A stretch of DNA of 64,000 nucleotides from Formivibrio citricus (GCF_900115065.1 NZ_FOVE01000003.1:1-64000), one strand, 5' to 3'; positions 8,555 through 19,369 are shown, counted from the stretch's first letter. The notes: generated by a model from the sequence alone, not told the origin. Made by a program: numbers and translations.

Positions 8555-9520
8555 TCAAAGCCAGCCGGCATGCCTGAAACGCCTGTACATGACCAGACTG
8601 GTCACGCCAATCACCGCAAGCGCCAGCGGGTAGCCGTACTCCCATTGCAACTCGGGCATGGATTTGAAATTCATCCCCCAGATGCCGACAAAAGCGGTGA
8701 CCACCGCAAAGATGCCGGCCCAGGCAGCCAGCTTCTTGTTGACTTCGCTTTCCTCGATGGCAACCATGGAAAGGTTGACCTGAATCGCCGTCCCGATGGT
8801 ATCCCGGATCGTGTCGATGGAGGCGTTGATGCGGCTCAGGTGATCGTGCACATCGCGGAAATACTCGCGCCCCCGCGCGCACACTTCGGGGCCGCGGTTG
8901 CCGAAAAGCTTGCCTGACGCTTCCATCAATGGCGCGACCGCGTGCTTGAGCAGCATGACCTTGCGCTTCAGCTCATACAACCGCTCGATGTTGGAACGCG
9001 CTGCATTCTTGGAAAAAATCTGCTCTTCGATCTCTTCCAGTTCGGATTCGAGCTGGTCCATGAGCGGGAAATAGCGATCCACGACCGCATCCATCAGCGC
9101 GTAAAGAACAAAGCCGGAACCATGCCGAAGCAGATGCGGTTCCCGCTCGCAACGCTCGCGCACTGCAACGAAATGGCGTTGACTGTGACTGCGAACCGAA
9201 AGAACGTAGTTATGCCCGACAAAGACGTTCATCTCGCCCAGGCGTAATTCGCCCTTCACCTGCTCCAGCAAATGCATGACGACGAAAAGCGATTCTCCAT
9301 ACTCCTCGATCTTCGGGCGCTGGTGACCGTGACGGGCATCCTCGACAGCCAGCTCGTGCAGGTGGAATTCCTTTTTCATCAACTCCAGCTCTTGCGCCGT
9401 GGCATCGCACAGGGCCACCCAGACGAAACAATCCGGTTTTTCCAGGTAATCGCTGATTTCTTCTTCCATCAAGTCCGCAAGACGTTCACCGTCCCGGTAG
9501 GCCACACAGTTGACAATCAT
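8555..9520 (-). CDS. corA: CorA family magnesium/divalent cation transporter
   Basis: CorA forms a homopentameric channel for Mg2+ and Co2+. The 321-residue protein has the long cytoplasmic alpha/beta and stalk region and two C-terminal membrane helices. The GMN selectivity motif sits between them in GIWGMNFKSMPEL, and the very C-terminus is basic (YRRFRHAGWL). Start ATG 9520 (MIVNCVAYRDG) is preferred over 9583 because AGGGGGA lies 4-5 bases upstream and it matches the usual family N-terminus. It may act in Mg2+ uptake or, in this subgroup, transport other divalent metals. Confidence 0.92.
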   Translation of the reverse strand: MIVNCVAYRDGERLADLMEEEISDYLEKPDCFVWVALCDATAQELELMKKEFHLHELAVEDARHGHQRPKIEEYGESLFVVMHLLEQVKGELRLGEMNVFVGHNYVLSVRSHSQRHFVAVRERCEREPHLLRHGSGFVLYALMDAVVDRYFPLMDQLESELEEIEEQIFSKNAARSNIERLYELKRKVMLLKHAVAPLMEASGKLFGNRGPEVCARGREYFRDVHDHLSRINASIDTIRDTIGTAIQVNLSMVAIEESEVNKKLAAWAGIFAVVTAFVGIWGMNFKSMPELQWEYGYPLALAVIGVTSLVMYRRFRHAGWL

Positions 9521-9681
9521 GATTCCCCCTGTTTTTTCAGCGCTTCGTCTCAGGATCAGCGTTTCGCCAACAGCCATAACCACAGTACCAGCATATCAGA
9601 TGGACGCCATCCCCTCCCGCGCCAGGCGCTTTTCCTTTAGAATTCCCGCCTTTACTGCTTAATTTTCCAGGCTGAGTTGCC

Positions 9682-12312
9682 ATGAAATCTGCCGAGATTC
9701 GCCAGAAGTTCCTCGATTTCTTTGCCCAGAAGGGCCACCAGGTTGTCTCCTCGTCGTCGCTGATCCCTGCCAACGACCCGACCATCCTGTTCACCAACGC
9801 CGGCATGAACCAGTTCAAGGACGTGTTCCTCGGCTTCGACAAGCGCGCCTACAACCGCGCGGCATCCAGCCAGAAGTGCGTTCGCGCCGGCGGCAAGCAC
9901 AACGACCTGGAAAACGTCGGCTACACCGCGCGTCACCACACCTTCTTCGAAATGCTGGGCAACTTCAGCTTCGGCGATTACTTCAAGCGCGATGCCATCG
10001 TCTACGCCTGGGAATTCCTGACCACGCCTGCCGGCCTCAACCTGCCCAAGGAAAAACTCTGGGTCACGATCTACGCCGAAGATGACGAAGCCTTCGACAT
10101 CTGGCACGAAGTCATCGGCCTCGCCCCCGAGCGCATCATCCGCATCGGCGACAACAAGGGCGCCGAGTACGCCTCGGACAACTTCTGGGCGATGGGCGAC
10201 ACCGGCCCCTGCGGCCCCTGCACCGAAATCTTCTACGACCACGGCGCGCACATTGCAGGCGGCCTGCCGGGCTCGCCTGACGAAGACGGCGATCGCTACA
10301 TCGAGATCTGGAACAACGTGTTCATGCAGTTCAACCGCGACGAGAACGGCGTGATGCACCCGCTGCCCAAGCCTTCGGTCGATACCGGCATGGGCCTGGA
10401 GCGCGTGTCTGCCGTCATGCAGCACGTGAACTCCAACTACGAGATCGACCTGTTCGTCGAACTGCTGAAGGCCGCGGCCAAGGCTACTGGCGTGGAATAC
10501 AACCAGACCACCCCGTCGCTCAAGGTCATTGCCGACCACATCCGCGCCTGCGCCTTCCTGATCGCCGATGGCGCCCTGCCCTCCAACGACGGCCGCGGCT
10601 ACGTGCTGCGCCGGATCATCCGCCGCGCGATCCGCCACGGCTACAAGCTCGGCCAGAAGGGCCTGTTCTTCCACAAGCTGGTCGCCACGCTGGCCGACGT
10701 GATGGGCGATGCCTATCCGGAACTGCGCAGCCGTCAGGCGCATATCGAGGACGCGCTCAAGCTGGAAGAAGAACTCTTCGGCAAGACCGTCAACCACGGC
10801 ATGGAATTGCTGGAGCAGGCACTGGCCGGCGGCAAGACCGTACTCGACGGCGCCACGGCATTCAAGCTCGCCGATACCTACGGCTTCCCCATCGACCTGA
10901 CCGCCGACATCTGCCGCGAACGCGGCCTGAGCGTGGACATGGAAGGCTTTGAAGCCGCGCTCGAAGCGCAGCGCCAGCAATCCAAGGCCGCCGGCCAGTT
11001 CAAGATGGCTGCGGGCCTCGCCTACGAAGGCAGCGCCTCGCATTTCCACGGCTACAGCGAAACCAGCTACGAAGCCACCGTTCTCGCGCTCTACAAGGGC
11101 AGCGAGCAAGTATCCGAACTCAAGACTGGCGACGAGGGCGTGGTTGTACTCGACCACACGCCGTTCTACGCCGAATCGGGCGGCCAGTGCGGCGACGTGG
11201 GCGAAATCTTCGCCGCCGGCGGGCTCGACACCCTGTTCGACGTGACCGACACGCAGAAGGTCAAGGCCGACGTATTCGGCCATCAGGGCAAGCTCGCGCG
11301 CGGCAGCCTCAAGGTGGGCGACAGCGTCACTGCCAGCATCGATCTGCACAAGCGCATCGCCACCACGCGCAACCACTCGGCCACCCACCTCTTGCACGCC
11401 GCGTTGCGCGAAGTGCTCGGCACGCACGTCGAGCAGAAAGGCTCGCTCGTGACCTGGGAGCGCACGCGCTTCGACTTCTCGCACCCGAAGGCCGTCACGG
11501 CCGAAGAAATCGCCAAGGTCGAGCAACTCGTCAACCATGTCATCCTGCACAACAAGCCGCTCGCCATCGCCCTCATGAGCTATGACGACGCCATCAAGGC
11601 CGGCGCCATGGCGCTGTTCGGCGAAAAATACGGCGACGAAGTCCGCGTGGTGAAGATGGGCGATTTCTCGACCGAACTCTGCGGCGGCACGCACGTGGCG
11701 CACACCGGCGACATCGGTTTCTTCAAGATCATCGCCGAAGGCGGTGTTGCTGCCGGCATCCGCCGTATCGAAGCCGTGACCGGCGAAGGCGCACTGGCGC
11801 TGGTGCAAGGCATGGAACGCGAAATCAAGGATGCCTTGGCTGCAGCTCAAGCCCAGCCGGGCGAGCTTGTCGCCAAGGTCGGCCGCATCCAGGATCAGGT
11901 CAAGACCCTGGAAAAGGAACTCGCCCGCCTCAAGGCCAAGCTCGCTGCCAGCCAGGGCGACGAGATCGCCAGCCAGGCTGTCGAAATCAACGGCGTGAAG
12001 GTGCTCGCCGCGCAGATGGAAGGCGCGGACACTGCGGCCCTGCGCGAAACGCTCGACAAGCTCAAGGACAAGCTCAAGACCGCCGCCATCGTGCTGGCCT
12101 CCGTCACCGACGGCAAGGTTGCACTGATCGCCGGCGTCACCGCCGACACCACGGGCAAGATCAAGGCCGGCGAGCTCGTCAACTTTGTCGCCCAGCAGGT
12201 CGGCGGCAAGGGCGGCGGCCGTCCGGACATGGCCCAAGCCGGCGGTACCCAGCCGGAAAACCTGTCTGCCGCACTCGATGGCGTAGCAGGCTGGGTGGCA
12301 GGAAAACTGTAA
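9682..12312 (+). CDS. alaS: Alanyl-tRNA synthetase
   Basis: AlaS charges tRNA-Ala and clears mis-attached Ser and Gly. The 876-residue length is standard. It has a class II catalytic core in the N-terminal 400 residues ([23 protein letters not shown], and [18 protein letters not shown]). The editing domain carries His565 and His569 (NHSATHLLH) and Cys667/His671 (CGGTH), the zinc-binding set of active AlaRS editing sites. The C-Ala coiled-coil and DHHA1-like end ([15 protein letters not shown]) is present. It is monocistronic, with a strong hairpin terminator just after the stop. Confidence 0.98.
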   Translation: MKSAEIRQKFLDFFAQKGHQVVSSSSLIPANDPTILFTNAGMNQFKDVFLGFDKRAYNRAASSQKCVRAGGKHNDLENVGYTARHHTFFEMLGNFSFGDYFKRDAIVYAWEFLTTPAGLNLPKEKLWVTIYAEDDEAFDIWHEVIGLAPERIIRIGDNKGAEYASDNFWAMGDTGPCGPCTEIFYDHGAHIAGGLPGSPDEDGDRYIEIWNNVFMQFNRDENGVMHPLPKPSVDTGMGLERVSAVMQHVNSNYEIDLFVELLKAAAKATGVEYNQTTPSLKVIADHIRACAFLIADGALPSNDGRGYVLRRIIRRAIRHGYKLGQKGLFFHKLVATLADVMGDAYPELRSRQAHIEDALKLEEELFGKTVNHGMELLEQALAGGKTVLDGATAFKLADTYGFPIDLTADICRERGLSVDMEGFEAALEAQRQQSKAAGQFKMAAGLAYEGSASHFHGYSETSYEATVLALYKGSEQVSELKTGDEGVVVLDHTPFYAESGGQCGDVGEIFAAGGLDTLFDVTDTQKVKADVFGHQGKLARGSLKVGDSVTASIDLHKRIATTRNHSATHLLHAALREVLGTHVEQKGSLVTWERTRFDFSHPKAVTAEEIAKVEQLVNHVILHNKPLAIALMSYDDAIKAGAMALFGEKYGDEVRVVKMGDFSTELCGGTHVAHTGDIGFFKIIAEGGVAAGIRRIEAVTGEGALALVQGMEREIKDALAAAQAQPGELVAKVGRIQDQVKTLEKELARLKAKLAASQGDEIASQAVEINGVKVLAAQMEGADTAALRETLDKLKDKLKTAAIVLASVTDGKVALIAGVTADTTGKIKAGELVNFVAQQVGGKGGGRPDMAQAGGTQPENLSAALDGVAGWVAGKL

Positions 12313-12334
12313 GCGGAAAGTTCGTGCATCCAGA

Positions 12335-12363
12335 AACAACGCCCGCGATTCGCGGGCGTTGTT
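12335..12363 (+). terminator. Terminator of alaS
   Basis: A perfect stem AACAACGCCCGCGA / TCGCGGGCGTTGTT lies 22 bp after the alaS stop. The downstream T-run is short, so efficiency is uncertain, but the position fits an intrinsic terminator. Confidence 0.7.
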
Positions 12364-12380
12364 GTATCAAACGGGGCTTT

Positions 12381-12619
12381 CTGTGGGAGCGGATGAAATC
12401 CGCGATTATTGACCCGGCCAGATTTTGTTTGAACTCGTCACCCCGGCGCAGGCCGGGGTCCAGTGGCATGAAGTGGCTTCGTTGCTGGATACCGGCCTGC
12501 GCCGGTATGACGGCAAAAATTCAAACTTCACTTGGCTGGATCAATACACCTTCCTGTGGAAGCGGGTGAAATCCGCGATGATCGACAGGCTCCTTCGCGG
12601 ATTTCATCCACTCCCACAC
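12381..12619. repeat. Intergenic patch of REP elements and GCGCAGGCC palindromes
   Basis: This gap holds a mosaic. A REP-like unit GTGGGAGCGGATGAAATCCGCG lies at 12383-12404, and an inverted pair of it at 12553-12579 and 12596-12619. Between them an inverted pair of another palindrome (12436-12463 and 12485-12512) has the form CGTCAxxCCGGCGCAGGCC...TCCAG. No coding frame is credible here. The REP unit resembles elements usually mobilised by RAYT proteins; another pair is at 19404-19466. Confidence 0.8.
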
Positions 12620-12629
12620 TCCAGCTCAA

Positions 12630-12818
12630 TCACGCAGTGCGTGACGGCAAGCCGGACGATGGAGCCTTGCCAGCCCGCACCTTGTTTTTTCGGCTCGCAA
12701 AACATTGCAAACAAATTCGCCGGGGGCGGCCGTGGGCATCGGTGATCTCTCTGGCCTCGCCAGGCAAAACCCAGCGGTTGCATTTGTAGCAATAAATCTT
12801 CTCTTCTGAATTTCCCAC
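12630..12818 (-). CDS. Small CxxC/CxxC putative zinc-ribbon protein, 62 aa
   Basis: A short basic protein with two knuckles: YCYKCNRW (about residues 9-16) and RRICLQCFASRKNK (about 33-46). The four Cys spacing suggests a small zinc ribbon. It starts with GTG at 12818 and has GAAAGAG upstream. The C-terminal dozen residues run into the repeat patch and look unconserved, so the ancestral protein may be shorter. It lies between alaS (convergent) and the first chemoreceptor. The function is unknown, and the gene call rests mainly on the paired CxxC motifs. Confidence 0.5.
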   Translation of the reverse strand: MGNSEEKIYCYKCNRWVLPGEAREITDAHGRPRRICLQCFASRKNKVRAGKAPSSGLPSRTA

Positions 12819-12849
12819 TATCGCTCTTTCTGCAGTTCAATCGGCAACG

Positions 12850-12875
12850 AAAAAGGCGGGCATCCACCGCCCGCC
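12850..12875 (-). terminator. Terminator after the first chemoreceptor gene
   Basis: On the minus strand a GGCGGGCGG...CCCGCC hairpin is followed by TTTTT, about 20 bp beyond the stop at 12895. This is a standard intrinsic terminator. Confidence 0.8.
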
Positions 12876-12894
12876 CCGGCTGTCTCGAATCGGT

Positions 12895-14520
12895 TTAAAG
12901 CTTGTATGCCGCCACGATGCCGTGCATTTCCTTGGCCAGACGGTCCAGATCGCGCGCGGCGCGGGCGCTTTCTTCGGCGGCGGCGCTGCTTTCCTCGGAC
13001 ATCTGGGCAATCTTCTCGACCTGGATGGCGATATTGTTGGTGGCGGTGCCTTGTTCGCGGATCGCGGTGGTGATTTCTTCGACCATGCCCACGGCGCTAC
13101 GGCTGCCCTCGCCGATCCGGCGGATCGAATCGTTGGCCTCCTGCGCGCGCTCAACGCCCTGGTTCACTTCCGCAACGGCGCCTTCCATGCTGCGCACGGC
13201 ATCGCTGGCGCTGGCGCGCATGGTTTCGATGGTGCGGGCGATTTCCTGCGTGGACGAGGCGGTACGCTCTGCGAGCTTGCGCACTTCGTCGGCCACCACG
13301 GCAAAGCCGCGGCCCTGCTCGCCAGCGCGAGCCGCTTCAATCGCGGCATTGAGCGCCAGGAGGTTGGTCTGGTCGGCGACTTCCTTGATGACAGCCACGA
13401 CATTGGAAATCTGGGCGCTGTGCTGCTCCAGTTCGTGGATGCGCTCGGCGGCATCGTGCACGGTGGCGGCAATCTGGTTGATGCCTTGCGCGGTGTGGCT
13501 GATAACCTCTTCGCCGGAAGCGGCCAACTGGCCGGATTCGCTGGAAATGCGATTGGCTTCCTGAGCGCGGTCGCCGACATGGTTGATGCTGACGGTCATC
13601 TCTTCAACCGTCGCAGCCATGCCGGAAGCGGCTTCGCTTTGCTGGTGCGAGGCGGTCGCAACCTGGGTCGAAGTTGCAGCCATCTGGTTGGCGGCAGCGG
13701 CAACGGATTGGGCGCCGGACGCGATGGATTTCAGGTTGCCCTGCAATTTGTCGAGCAGGTTGTTGAAGGCAAAGGCCGTCGAACCCAGCTCGTCCATGCG
13801 GGCAATGGGCAGGCGCGCGGTGAAATCGAGCGATTGACTGACCTGCTCCATCATGCCCTGCAGGCGACTCAAGCGGAAACGGAGTTCTCTGATCAGGAAG
13901 AAAGCCAGCAAGCCGATCGCGGTTACGCCGAACACGATGGCAAGCACCGTGAAGACCTGACCCTGTGCGGCCCTGGCAAGCGCAGCATTGGTGGTTTCCG
14001 TAGCCAGTTTCTTGTTGAATTCCAAGTGATTATCAAATCCTTGGCGAACCTTGGTTCCCAGCGGAGCGAGCTGTTTGGCGAGCACTTCGTTGGCCGCGTC
14101 TTTCTCGTTCTTTCGCGATTTCGGCAGCAATTGGCTATTGAGCAGTTCCGCGTATGCCTTCAGGTCGCGGACATTGGCTTCCAGCAGTTTCTTGTCTTCG
14201 TCGTTGGACAGCAGTTTTTCGTAATCCTTGAGCTGCTTCAAGCTTTTCTGCAATTGCTCTTCCAGGCCCTTTTCAACAGCCTGCATCCGGGCGGCATCGG
14301 TACTCATCACGTGCCGGTAGATGTTGATACGGACTTCCATGTAGGCCTGTCGCGCCTCGCTCAGGATTTGCACGCTGGCCAGGCTGTCGTCATTGATCTG
14401 ATGAATACTTTCCGACCCCTTGTTCGCGACGTACAAGCCCACCGATCCAACAATCAACAGAGCAGATACGGAGACCACGATCATCATGATGATGCGCTGG
14501 GCTACTGTCAGATTTTTCAT
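12895..14520 (-). CDS. Methyl-accepting chemotaxis protein
   Basis: A transmembrane chemoreceptor that signals to CheA/CheW. The 541 residues comprise an N-terminal helix (about 10-30), a four-helix-bundle-like periplasmic domain of about 160 residues, a second helix (about 190-212), a HAMP domain and a long signalling domain. The tip is [42 protein letters not shown], near identical to all MCPs. The protein ends soon after the methylation helix without an NWETF-type pentapeptide. A paralogue with nearly the same signalling half lies directly upstream (14701-16323). Each gene has its own terminator, so they are separate transcription units. The ligand is unknown. Confidence 0.95.
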   Translation of the reverse strand: MKNLTVAQRIIMMIVVSVSALLIVGSVGLYVANKGSESIHQINDDSLASVQILSEARQAYMEVRINIYRHVMSTDAARMQAVEKGLEEQLQKSLKQLKDYEKLLSNDEDKKLLEANVRDLKAYAELLNSQLLPKSRKNEKDAANEVLAKQLAPLGTKVRQGFDNHLEFNKKLATETTNAALARAAQGQVFTVLAIVFGVTAIGLLAFFLIRELRFRLSRLQGMMEQVSQSLDFTARLPIARMDELGSTAFAFNNLLDKLQGNLKSIASGAQSVAAAANQMAATSTQVATASHQQSEAASGMAATVEEMTVSINHVGDRAQEANRISSESGQLAASGEEVISHTAQGINQIAATVHDAAERIHELEQHSAQISNVVAVIKEVADQTNLLALNAAIEAARAGEQGRGFAVVADEVRKLAERTASSTQEIARTIETMRASASDAVRSMEGAVAEVNQGVERAQEANDSIRRIGEGSRSAVGMVEEITTAIREQGTATNNIAIQVEKIAQMSEESSAAAEESARAARDLDRLAKEMHGIVAAYKL

Positions 14521-14649
14521 CGTTCATCACACCTTGATTGTTTAAATAAATCAGCTCGTTTTTTGAAGGCGCGAGTATACACAACTTCGTTGCATGAACA
14601 AGAACAAAAACCATATTGCCAAACTGGTTTTATACAATGCAAGCGGCAA

Positions 14650-14679
14650 GAAAAAACGGACTCATGAGTTGAGTCCGTT
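14650..14679 (-). terminator. Terminator after the second chemoreceptor gene
   Basis: On the minus strand AACGGACTCAACTCATGAGTCCGTT is followed by TTTTT, just beyond the stop at 14701. This separates the two tandem MCP genes. Confidence 0.8.
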
Positions 14680-14700
14680 TTCAAGGAGACAGGGAAAGGA

Positions 14701-16323
14701 TCAGAGTCGGTATGCGGCCACGATGTCATGCATCTCGCCAGCCAGACGATCAAGGTCATGCGCTGCGCGAGCGCTTTCTTCTGCTGCCGCGCTGCTTTCC
14801 TCGGACATCTGGGCGATCTTCTCAACCTGGATGGCAATGTTGTTCGTAGCCGTACCTTGTTCGCGGATCGCAGTCGTAATTTCTTCGACCATGCCCACGG
14901 CATTGCGGCTGCCCTCGCCAATCTGGCGGATCGAATCGTTGGCAACCTGAGCCTGTTCAACCCCCTTGCCCACCTTCGCAACCACTCCCTGCATGCTGGC
15001 CACGGCATTGCCGGCACTGTTGCGCATGGTATCAATGGTGCTGGCAATTTCCTGAGTGGACGAAGCCGTACGCTCGGCCAGCTTGCGCACTTCATCGGCC
15101 ACTACGGCAAAACCGCGCCCTTGCTCGCCGGCACGCGCAGCTTCGATGGCTGCATTGAGCGCCAGCAGATTGGTCTGATCGGCAACTTCCTTGATCACGG
15201 AAACCACATTGGATATTTGCTGGCTATGTTGTTCCAGGCTGTGGATGAGGTCGGCAGCTTCGTTGACCGTCGTAGCGATATCCTGAATATCGCTGGCGGT
15301 TTGCCCGATCACCTGCTCACCCATATTGGCCAGCTTGCCGGATTCGCTGGAAATTCGGTTGGCTTCCTGCGCGCGATCCGCCACGTGGTTGATGCTGACG
15401 GTCATTTCTTCGACTGTTGCGGCCATGCCGGAGGCCGCCTCGCTTTGTTGCTGGGAAGCGCGGGCGACTTGGGTCGAAGTCGTTGCCATCTGGTTGGCTG
15501 CCGCAGCTACGGACTGCGCCCCTGCAGCAACCGACCTGAGATTACCCTGCAGGCGTTCCAGCAGTTTATTGAACGCATCGGCAGAGGCGCCCAATTCATC
15601 CAGACGTGCAACCGGGATGCGCAAGGTGAAATCCAGCGACTGGTTGACTTGCTTCATCATGTCCTGAAGCCGGTTCATTCGGAAGCGGATTTCTTTTGCA
15701 ACCAGATAGCCAAGCGTCCCGACCACTGCCAATGCAAGCAAAATTGCCGAAACTTGAATCCACTTGGCTCTGGCATAGGCTGCTGCATTATCCTTGCGCA
15801 ACCCTTCTGCCAGCTTCCAGTTGTAATCCATGTGATCGGCCAGATTCTTGGTCAGCCCTCTCGCGGTCTGGCTGAACTCACCCGTCGGCAGCAGCATGAC
15901 ATGCACGCCGTGCGTATCCTTGGCATCGGATTTTTGAAGAAGTGTCTTGACGATGCTCATGTACCGGGCAAGACTGGCCTTGTCCGCCTCAGTCATTTTT
16001 TTGTCGGTATCGTCAGACAGCAGTTCCTTTTCATAGCGGTTCAGGTTCTTCAGCGCCAATTGATAGTGTTCTGCTATGTGTTTTTCCGCTGCCTCTTTTT
16101 CTGCCGTATTTTCAGCCAACAAATGATCCCGCACCGCAATCCGGATTTGATCTACGGAAACTCGTGCTTCATCCAAGGCTTTCACACTTGGGACCGTATT
16201 TTCCTGGACATACTCAAAACGGGTTTGGGCCGCGCCCAACCCCCAGAGCGCATATCCCCCAACACCCAGCAGGGACAACAGCGCAATGGTCAGAATCATG
16301 ATGATACGGTTTGCAATACCCAT
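14701..16323 (-). CDS. Methyl-accepting chemotaxis protein (tandem paralogue)
   Basis: A 540-residue chemoreceptor with the same plan as its neighbour: helix at about 8-28, periplasmic helical domain with a different sequence ([20 protein letters not shown]), helix at about 188-210, HAMP, and a signalling domain largely identical to the downstream paralogue. The contrast between a conserved cytoplasmic half and a diverged sensor half suggests duplication followed by change in ligand specificity. No C-terminal CheR/CheB docking pentapeptide is present; the protein ends [11 protein letters not shown]. Confidence 0.95.
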   Translation of the reverse strand: MGIANRIIMILTIALLSLLGVGGYALWGLGAAQTRFEYVQENTVPSVKALDEARVSVDQIRIAVRDHLLAENTAEKEAAEKHIAEHYQLALKNLNRYEKELLSDDTDKKMTEADKASLARYMSIVKTLLQKSDAKDTHGVHVMLLPTGEFSQTARGLTKNLADHMDYNWKLAEGLRKDNAAAYARAKWIQVSAILLALAVVGTLGYLVAKEIRFRMNRLQDMMKQVNQSLDFTLRIPVARLDELGASADAFNKLLERLQGNLRSVAAGAQSVAAAANQMATTSTQVARASQQQSEAASGMAATVEEMTVSINHVADRAQEANRISSESGKLANMGEQVIGQTASDIQDIATTVNEAADLIHSLEQHSQQISNVVSVIKEVADQTNLLALNAAIEAARAGEQGRGFAVVADEVRKLAERTASSTQEIASTIDTMRNSAGNAVASMQGVVAKVGKGVEQAQVANDSIRQIGEGSRNAVGMVEEITTAIREQGTATNNIAIQVEKIAQMSEESSAAAEESARAAHDLDRLAGEMHDIVAAYRL

Positions 16324-16416
16324 GGTTTTCTCCAGTCACCCAAGACACACCCGTTGGGGCGTCGATAGGGCAGGATAGCAAACGCCATCCGCCAATATCG
16401 GAGCTTTCTGACATAT

Positions 16417-17442
16417 TCACCGATTTAAAATGTACTTTCTTACCGCTGCGTTGTGTTCTTCCAGCGAATTGGAAAACTGCGAACTGCCGTCACCGCGTGC
16501 GACGAAATACAGCGCCTTGGTCTGTGCCGGCTGGGTGGCCGCCCTGAGCGCGGCTTCGCCGACAAACGCGATCGGCGTCGGCGTCAGGCCGCTGCGGGTG
16601 TAGGTGTTGTACGCGGTGTCGGTTTCCAGATCGACCCGACGCAAGCTGCCGTTGTATTTCTCGCCCATGCCGTAAATGACCGTCGGATCGGTTTGCAAAC
16701 GCATGCCGATTCGCAGCCGGTTGGCGAACACGCCCGCCACCATGGGTCGGTCCGAAGGTTTGCCGGTTTCCTTTTCCACGATGGAGGCCAGGATCAGCGC
16801 CTCCTGCGGGCTGTTCAGCGGCAGGCCGGGCGAGCGCAAAGACCAGGCGGCATCGAGCTTGCGCGCCAGCAGGCGGTTGGCACGGGCGAGTAATTGCAGC
16901 TCGGACGACCCCTTGTTGACGTAATAGGTATCCGGGAAGAACTGGCCTTCAACACTGGCAACGGGCAGCTTCAAGGCTGCAGCAAGATCGGCATCGGAGA
17001 GACTCGTGGCATCGTGTTTGAGTTCCGGCGTAGCGGCCAGCGTGGTCTTCAATTGCCGCCAGTTCCAGCCTTCAATGATCTTGACGGCCACCATTGCCGT
17101 ATCGCCCGCGGTCAGTTTTTGCAGCAATTGCCACGGCGAAGTCGGCTCGCTGATTTCGTAACTGCCGGCCTTGATGCGCTTGTCGGCGCGCATCAGGCGC
17201 CCCAGCAGGGTGAACCAGCGTGTTTCCTGAATGACACCTTGAGCCTGCAATTGACTGGCTGCCTTGATGAAGCTGCCCGGTTCCAGTACGAAATCGGTGG
17301 GAGTTTTAACGTCCAGAGGCTTGTTGGCATAGGCAAACAGCCAAGCGCCCGCGGCGCCCCCCGCCACCAGCGTCAGGACCAGCAAGATTGCCAGCAAACG
17401 GCCCAGCGTGCTGGTGCCGCGTTCAGTTTTCCGTTTCGCCAT
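16417..17442 (-). CDS. mltG: Endolytic murein transglycosylase MltG (YceG-like)
   Basis: MltG cuts nascent peptidoglycan glycan strands at the inner membrane and may end strand synthesis. The 341-residue protein has a cytoplasmic basic N-terminus, one membrane helix (about 14-35), and the YceG domain. The catalytic Glu is in ASIVEKETGKPSDRPMVAGVFANRL, followed by QTDPTVIYG. The start lies 20 bp inside the 3' end of the dinG-like gene, so the two are translationally coupled. In many bacteria mltG neighbours tmk; tmk is not here. Confidence 0.93.
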   Translation of the reverse strand: MAKRKTERGTSTLGRLLAILLVLTLVAGGAAGAWLFAYANKPLDVKTPTDFVLEPGSFIKAASQLQAQGVIQETRWFTLLGRLMRADKRIKAGSYEISEPTSPWQLLQKLTAGDTAMVAVKIIEGWNWRQLKTTLAATPELKHDATSLSDADLAAALKLPVASVEGQFFPDTYYVNKGSSELQLLARANRLLARKLDAAWSLRSPGLPLNSPQEALILASIVEKETGKPSDRPMVAGVFANRLRIGMRLQTDPTVIYGMGEKYNGSLRRVDLETDTAYNTYTRSGLTPTPIAFVGEAALRAATQPAQTKALYFVARGDGSSQFSNSLEEHNAAVRKYILNR

Positions 17443-19369
17443 GTTGGCGTTTCACCTCGAAAAAGCGTTGTACATTGGCCGTGTCACGGGTGCGATACAT
17501 CGGCGGCAGGCTGTTCCAGACCATCTTGCCGTAGGGCTTCTCGACCAGGCGGTTGTCGGCGATCATCAGGATGCCGGTATCGGTTTCGTCGCGGATCAGC
17601 CGCCCCGCGCCCTGCTTGAGCGTGATCGCGGCATAGGGCAACTGGTATTCCATGAAAGCATTGCGCCCGGCTTTCTTCATCTGCTCGATCCGCGCCGAAA
17701 GCACGGGGTCGTCCGGCGGCGCGAATGGCATCTTGTCGATGACCACCAGCGAGAGCTGCTGGCCTTTCACGTCGATGCCTTCCCAGAAGGTCTGGCTCGC
17801 GACCAGCACCGCGTTGGGCGCGCGGCGGAAATTGTCCAGGATCTCGGTACGGCTGCCCTGCCCTTGCAGGAACACCGGCCAGTCGAGCCCGGCTTCCTTG
17901 AGGCGGGCGACGATCAGTTCATGCGCCTCGCGCATCGCGCGCAGGGAAGTGAACAGCATGAAAGCGTGGCCGTGGGTCAGGCGCAACAGCGGCCAGGCGG
18001 CGTCGATCACGGCACGCGTATAGTCCGGCGCGTTCGGGTCGGGCATCGCCGGCGGCACGTACAGCACCGCCTGCTGCTTGTAATCGAACGGGCTGTCCCA
18101 GAGCGCGGTTTGCGCATCCCACAGACCCAGCTCGTGCTTGAAGTGTTCAAATTTGCCATTCACGGCCAATGTTGCCGAGGCAAACACCCAGGCACGCGGA
18201 TGGGTGTTGAGCTGTTTCCTGAATAATTCAGCGATGTTGAGCGGCGTGGCGTGCAGCATCAAGCCGAAGTTCGAGACGTCGATCCAGTGCACGGCTTCTT
18301 CGTGCTCGGTGGATTGCCAGCGCACCAGCGCCGCGATCAGCGCCTCGGCGCGCTGCTGGCATTTCTCCAGCTCTTCCGCGCGTTCGGCCTGTTTGGCAAG
18401 CAGCGCATTCAGGTTCTTCAGGCGTTCGATCACCTCGTCGAGCGCGGGCGCAAAATCGGGATACGCAGCAAGCTGATGCTGCGGCAGGCGGATGGCTTCG
18501 GACTTGAACACCAGCCGCAGATCCTTGGCCGCTTTTTCCAGCGCCTCGGCGGCCTGCGGCAGCATCACGAATTCCTTGGCAACGACAATCGCCTCGGCGC
18601 GCGCATCGCGGGCAAGTTCGATAATCTGGCCCGTGGTCACGCTCTCGCCAAAGAACAGGCTCGCGACATCGGGCAACTGGTGCGCTTCGTCGAAGATCAC
18701 CGTATTGCACGCCGGCAGCAATTCGCCCGCCCCTTCGTCGCGCAACCAGACGTCGGCAAAAAACAGGTGATGGTTCACCACCACCACGTCGGCTTCCTGC
18801 GCTTCCTTGCGCGCCTTGAGCACGAAACAATCCTTGTGGTTGGGGCAATCCTGCCCCAGGCAGTTGTCGCGCGTCGAGGTTACGAAGCTCCAGACCGGCG
18901 CGTTTTCCGGTACGCCGGGGCAAGCCGCCTTGTCGCCGGATTGCGTCACCTTGGCGTAGCGCTCGACCGCGTGCAGGTGCACCACGTCTTCCTTGTTGAG
19001 GAAACGCCCCTCGTGCCGGGCGAGCTCCAGCCGGTAATGGCAAACGTAGTTGCTGCGCCCTTTCAGCAGGGCAATCGTGACTGGCACTTTCAGCACATCG
19101 CGCACAGTGGGAATGTCGCGCTGGAACAGTTGATCCTGCAAGGTCTTGGTGCCGGTGGAAACGATGACCTTGCCGCCGGACAAGAGCGCAGGAACCAGAT
19201 AGGCAAAGGTCTTGCCCGTGCCGGTACCCGCCTCGGCGATCAACTGCCCCTTGGCGGTGATTGTCTCGGCCACGGCCTGCGCCATTTCCCGTTGCTGCGG
19301 GCGCAACTTGTAATCGGGAAATGCCGCGGCGAAAAGGCCGCCTTCGGCAAAGACTTCGTCAAGGGTCAT
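17423..19369 (-). CDS. DinG/YoaA-family ATP-dependent DNA helicase
   Basis: A 648-residue XPD-like superfamily 2 helicase. Walker A is EAGTGTGKT (about 44-52), the DEAH box is VIFDEAHQLPD, and motif VI is QGAGRLIRDETDTG. Four cysteines in AACPGVPENAPVW through DNCLGQDCPNHKDC can ligate the [4Fe-4S] cluster of this family. Start ATG 19369 (MTLDEVFAEGG) is preferred to 19456, because the longer frame crosses a REP pair. It is closer to E. coli YoaA than to DinG in size. The role is probably repair of damaged forks or R-loops. It overlaps mltG downstream. Confidence 0.9.
   Translation of the reverse strand: MTLDEVFAEGGLFAAAFPDYKLRPQQREMAQAVAETITAKGQLIAEAGTGTGKTFAYLVPALLSGGKVIVSTGTKTLQDQLFQRDIPTVRDVLKVPVTIALLKGRSNYVCHYRLELARHEGRFLNKEDVVHLHAVERYAKVTQSGDKAACPGVPENAPVWSFVTSTRDNCLGQDCPNHKDCFVLKARKEAQEADVVVVNHHLFFADVWLRDEGAGELLPACNTVIFDEAHQLPDVASLFFGESVTTGQIIELARDARAEAIVVAKEFVMLPQAAEALEKAAKDLRLVFKSEAIRLPQHQLAAYPDFAPALDEVIERLKNLNALLAKQAERAEELEKCQQRAEALIAALVRWQSTEHEEAVHWIDVSNFGLMLHATPLNIAELFRKQLNTHPRAWVFASATLAVNGKFEHFKHELGLWDAQTALWDSPFDYKQQAVLYVPPAMPDPNAPDYTRAVIDAAWPLLRLTHGHAFMLFTSLRAMREAHELIVARLKEAGLDWPVFLQGQGSRTEILDNFRRAPNAVLVASQTFWEGIDVKGQQLSLVVIDKMPFAPPDDPVLSARIEQMKKAGRNAFMEYQLPYAAITLKQGAGRLIRDETDTGILMIADNRLVEKPYGKMVWNSLPPMYRTRDTANVQRFFEVKRQHGETEN

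Noticed and set aside
9652-12339. 895-codon open frame antisense to alaS (and similar long antisense frames over pnp, infB, recJ, the giant activase)
   Set aside because: Products are compositionally biased, without domains, and mirror the GC-rich codon pattern of the real genes; known proteins occupy the opposite strand.
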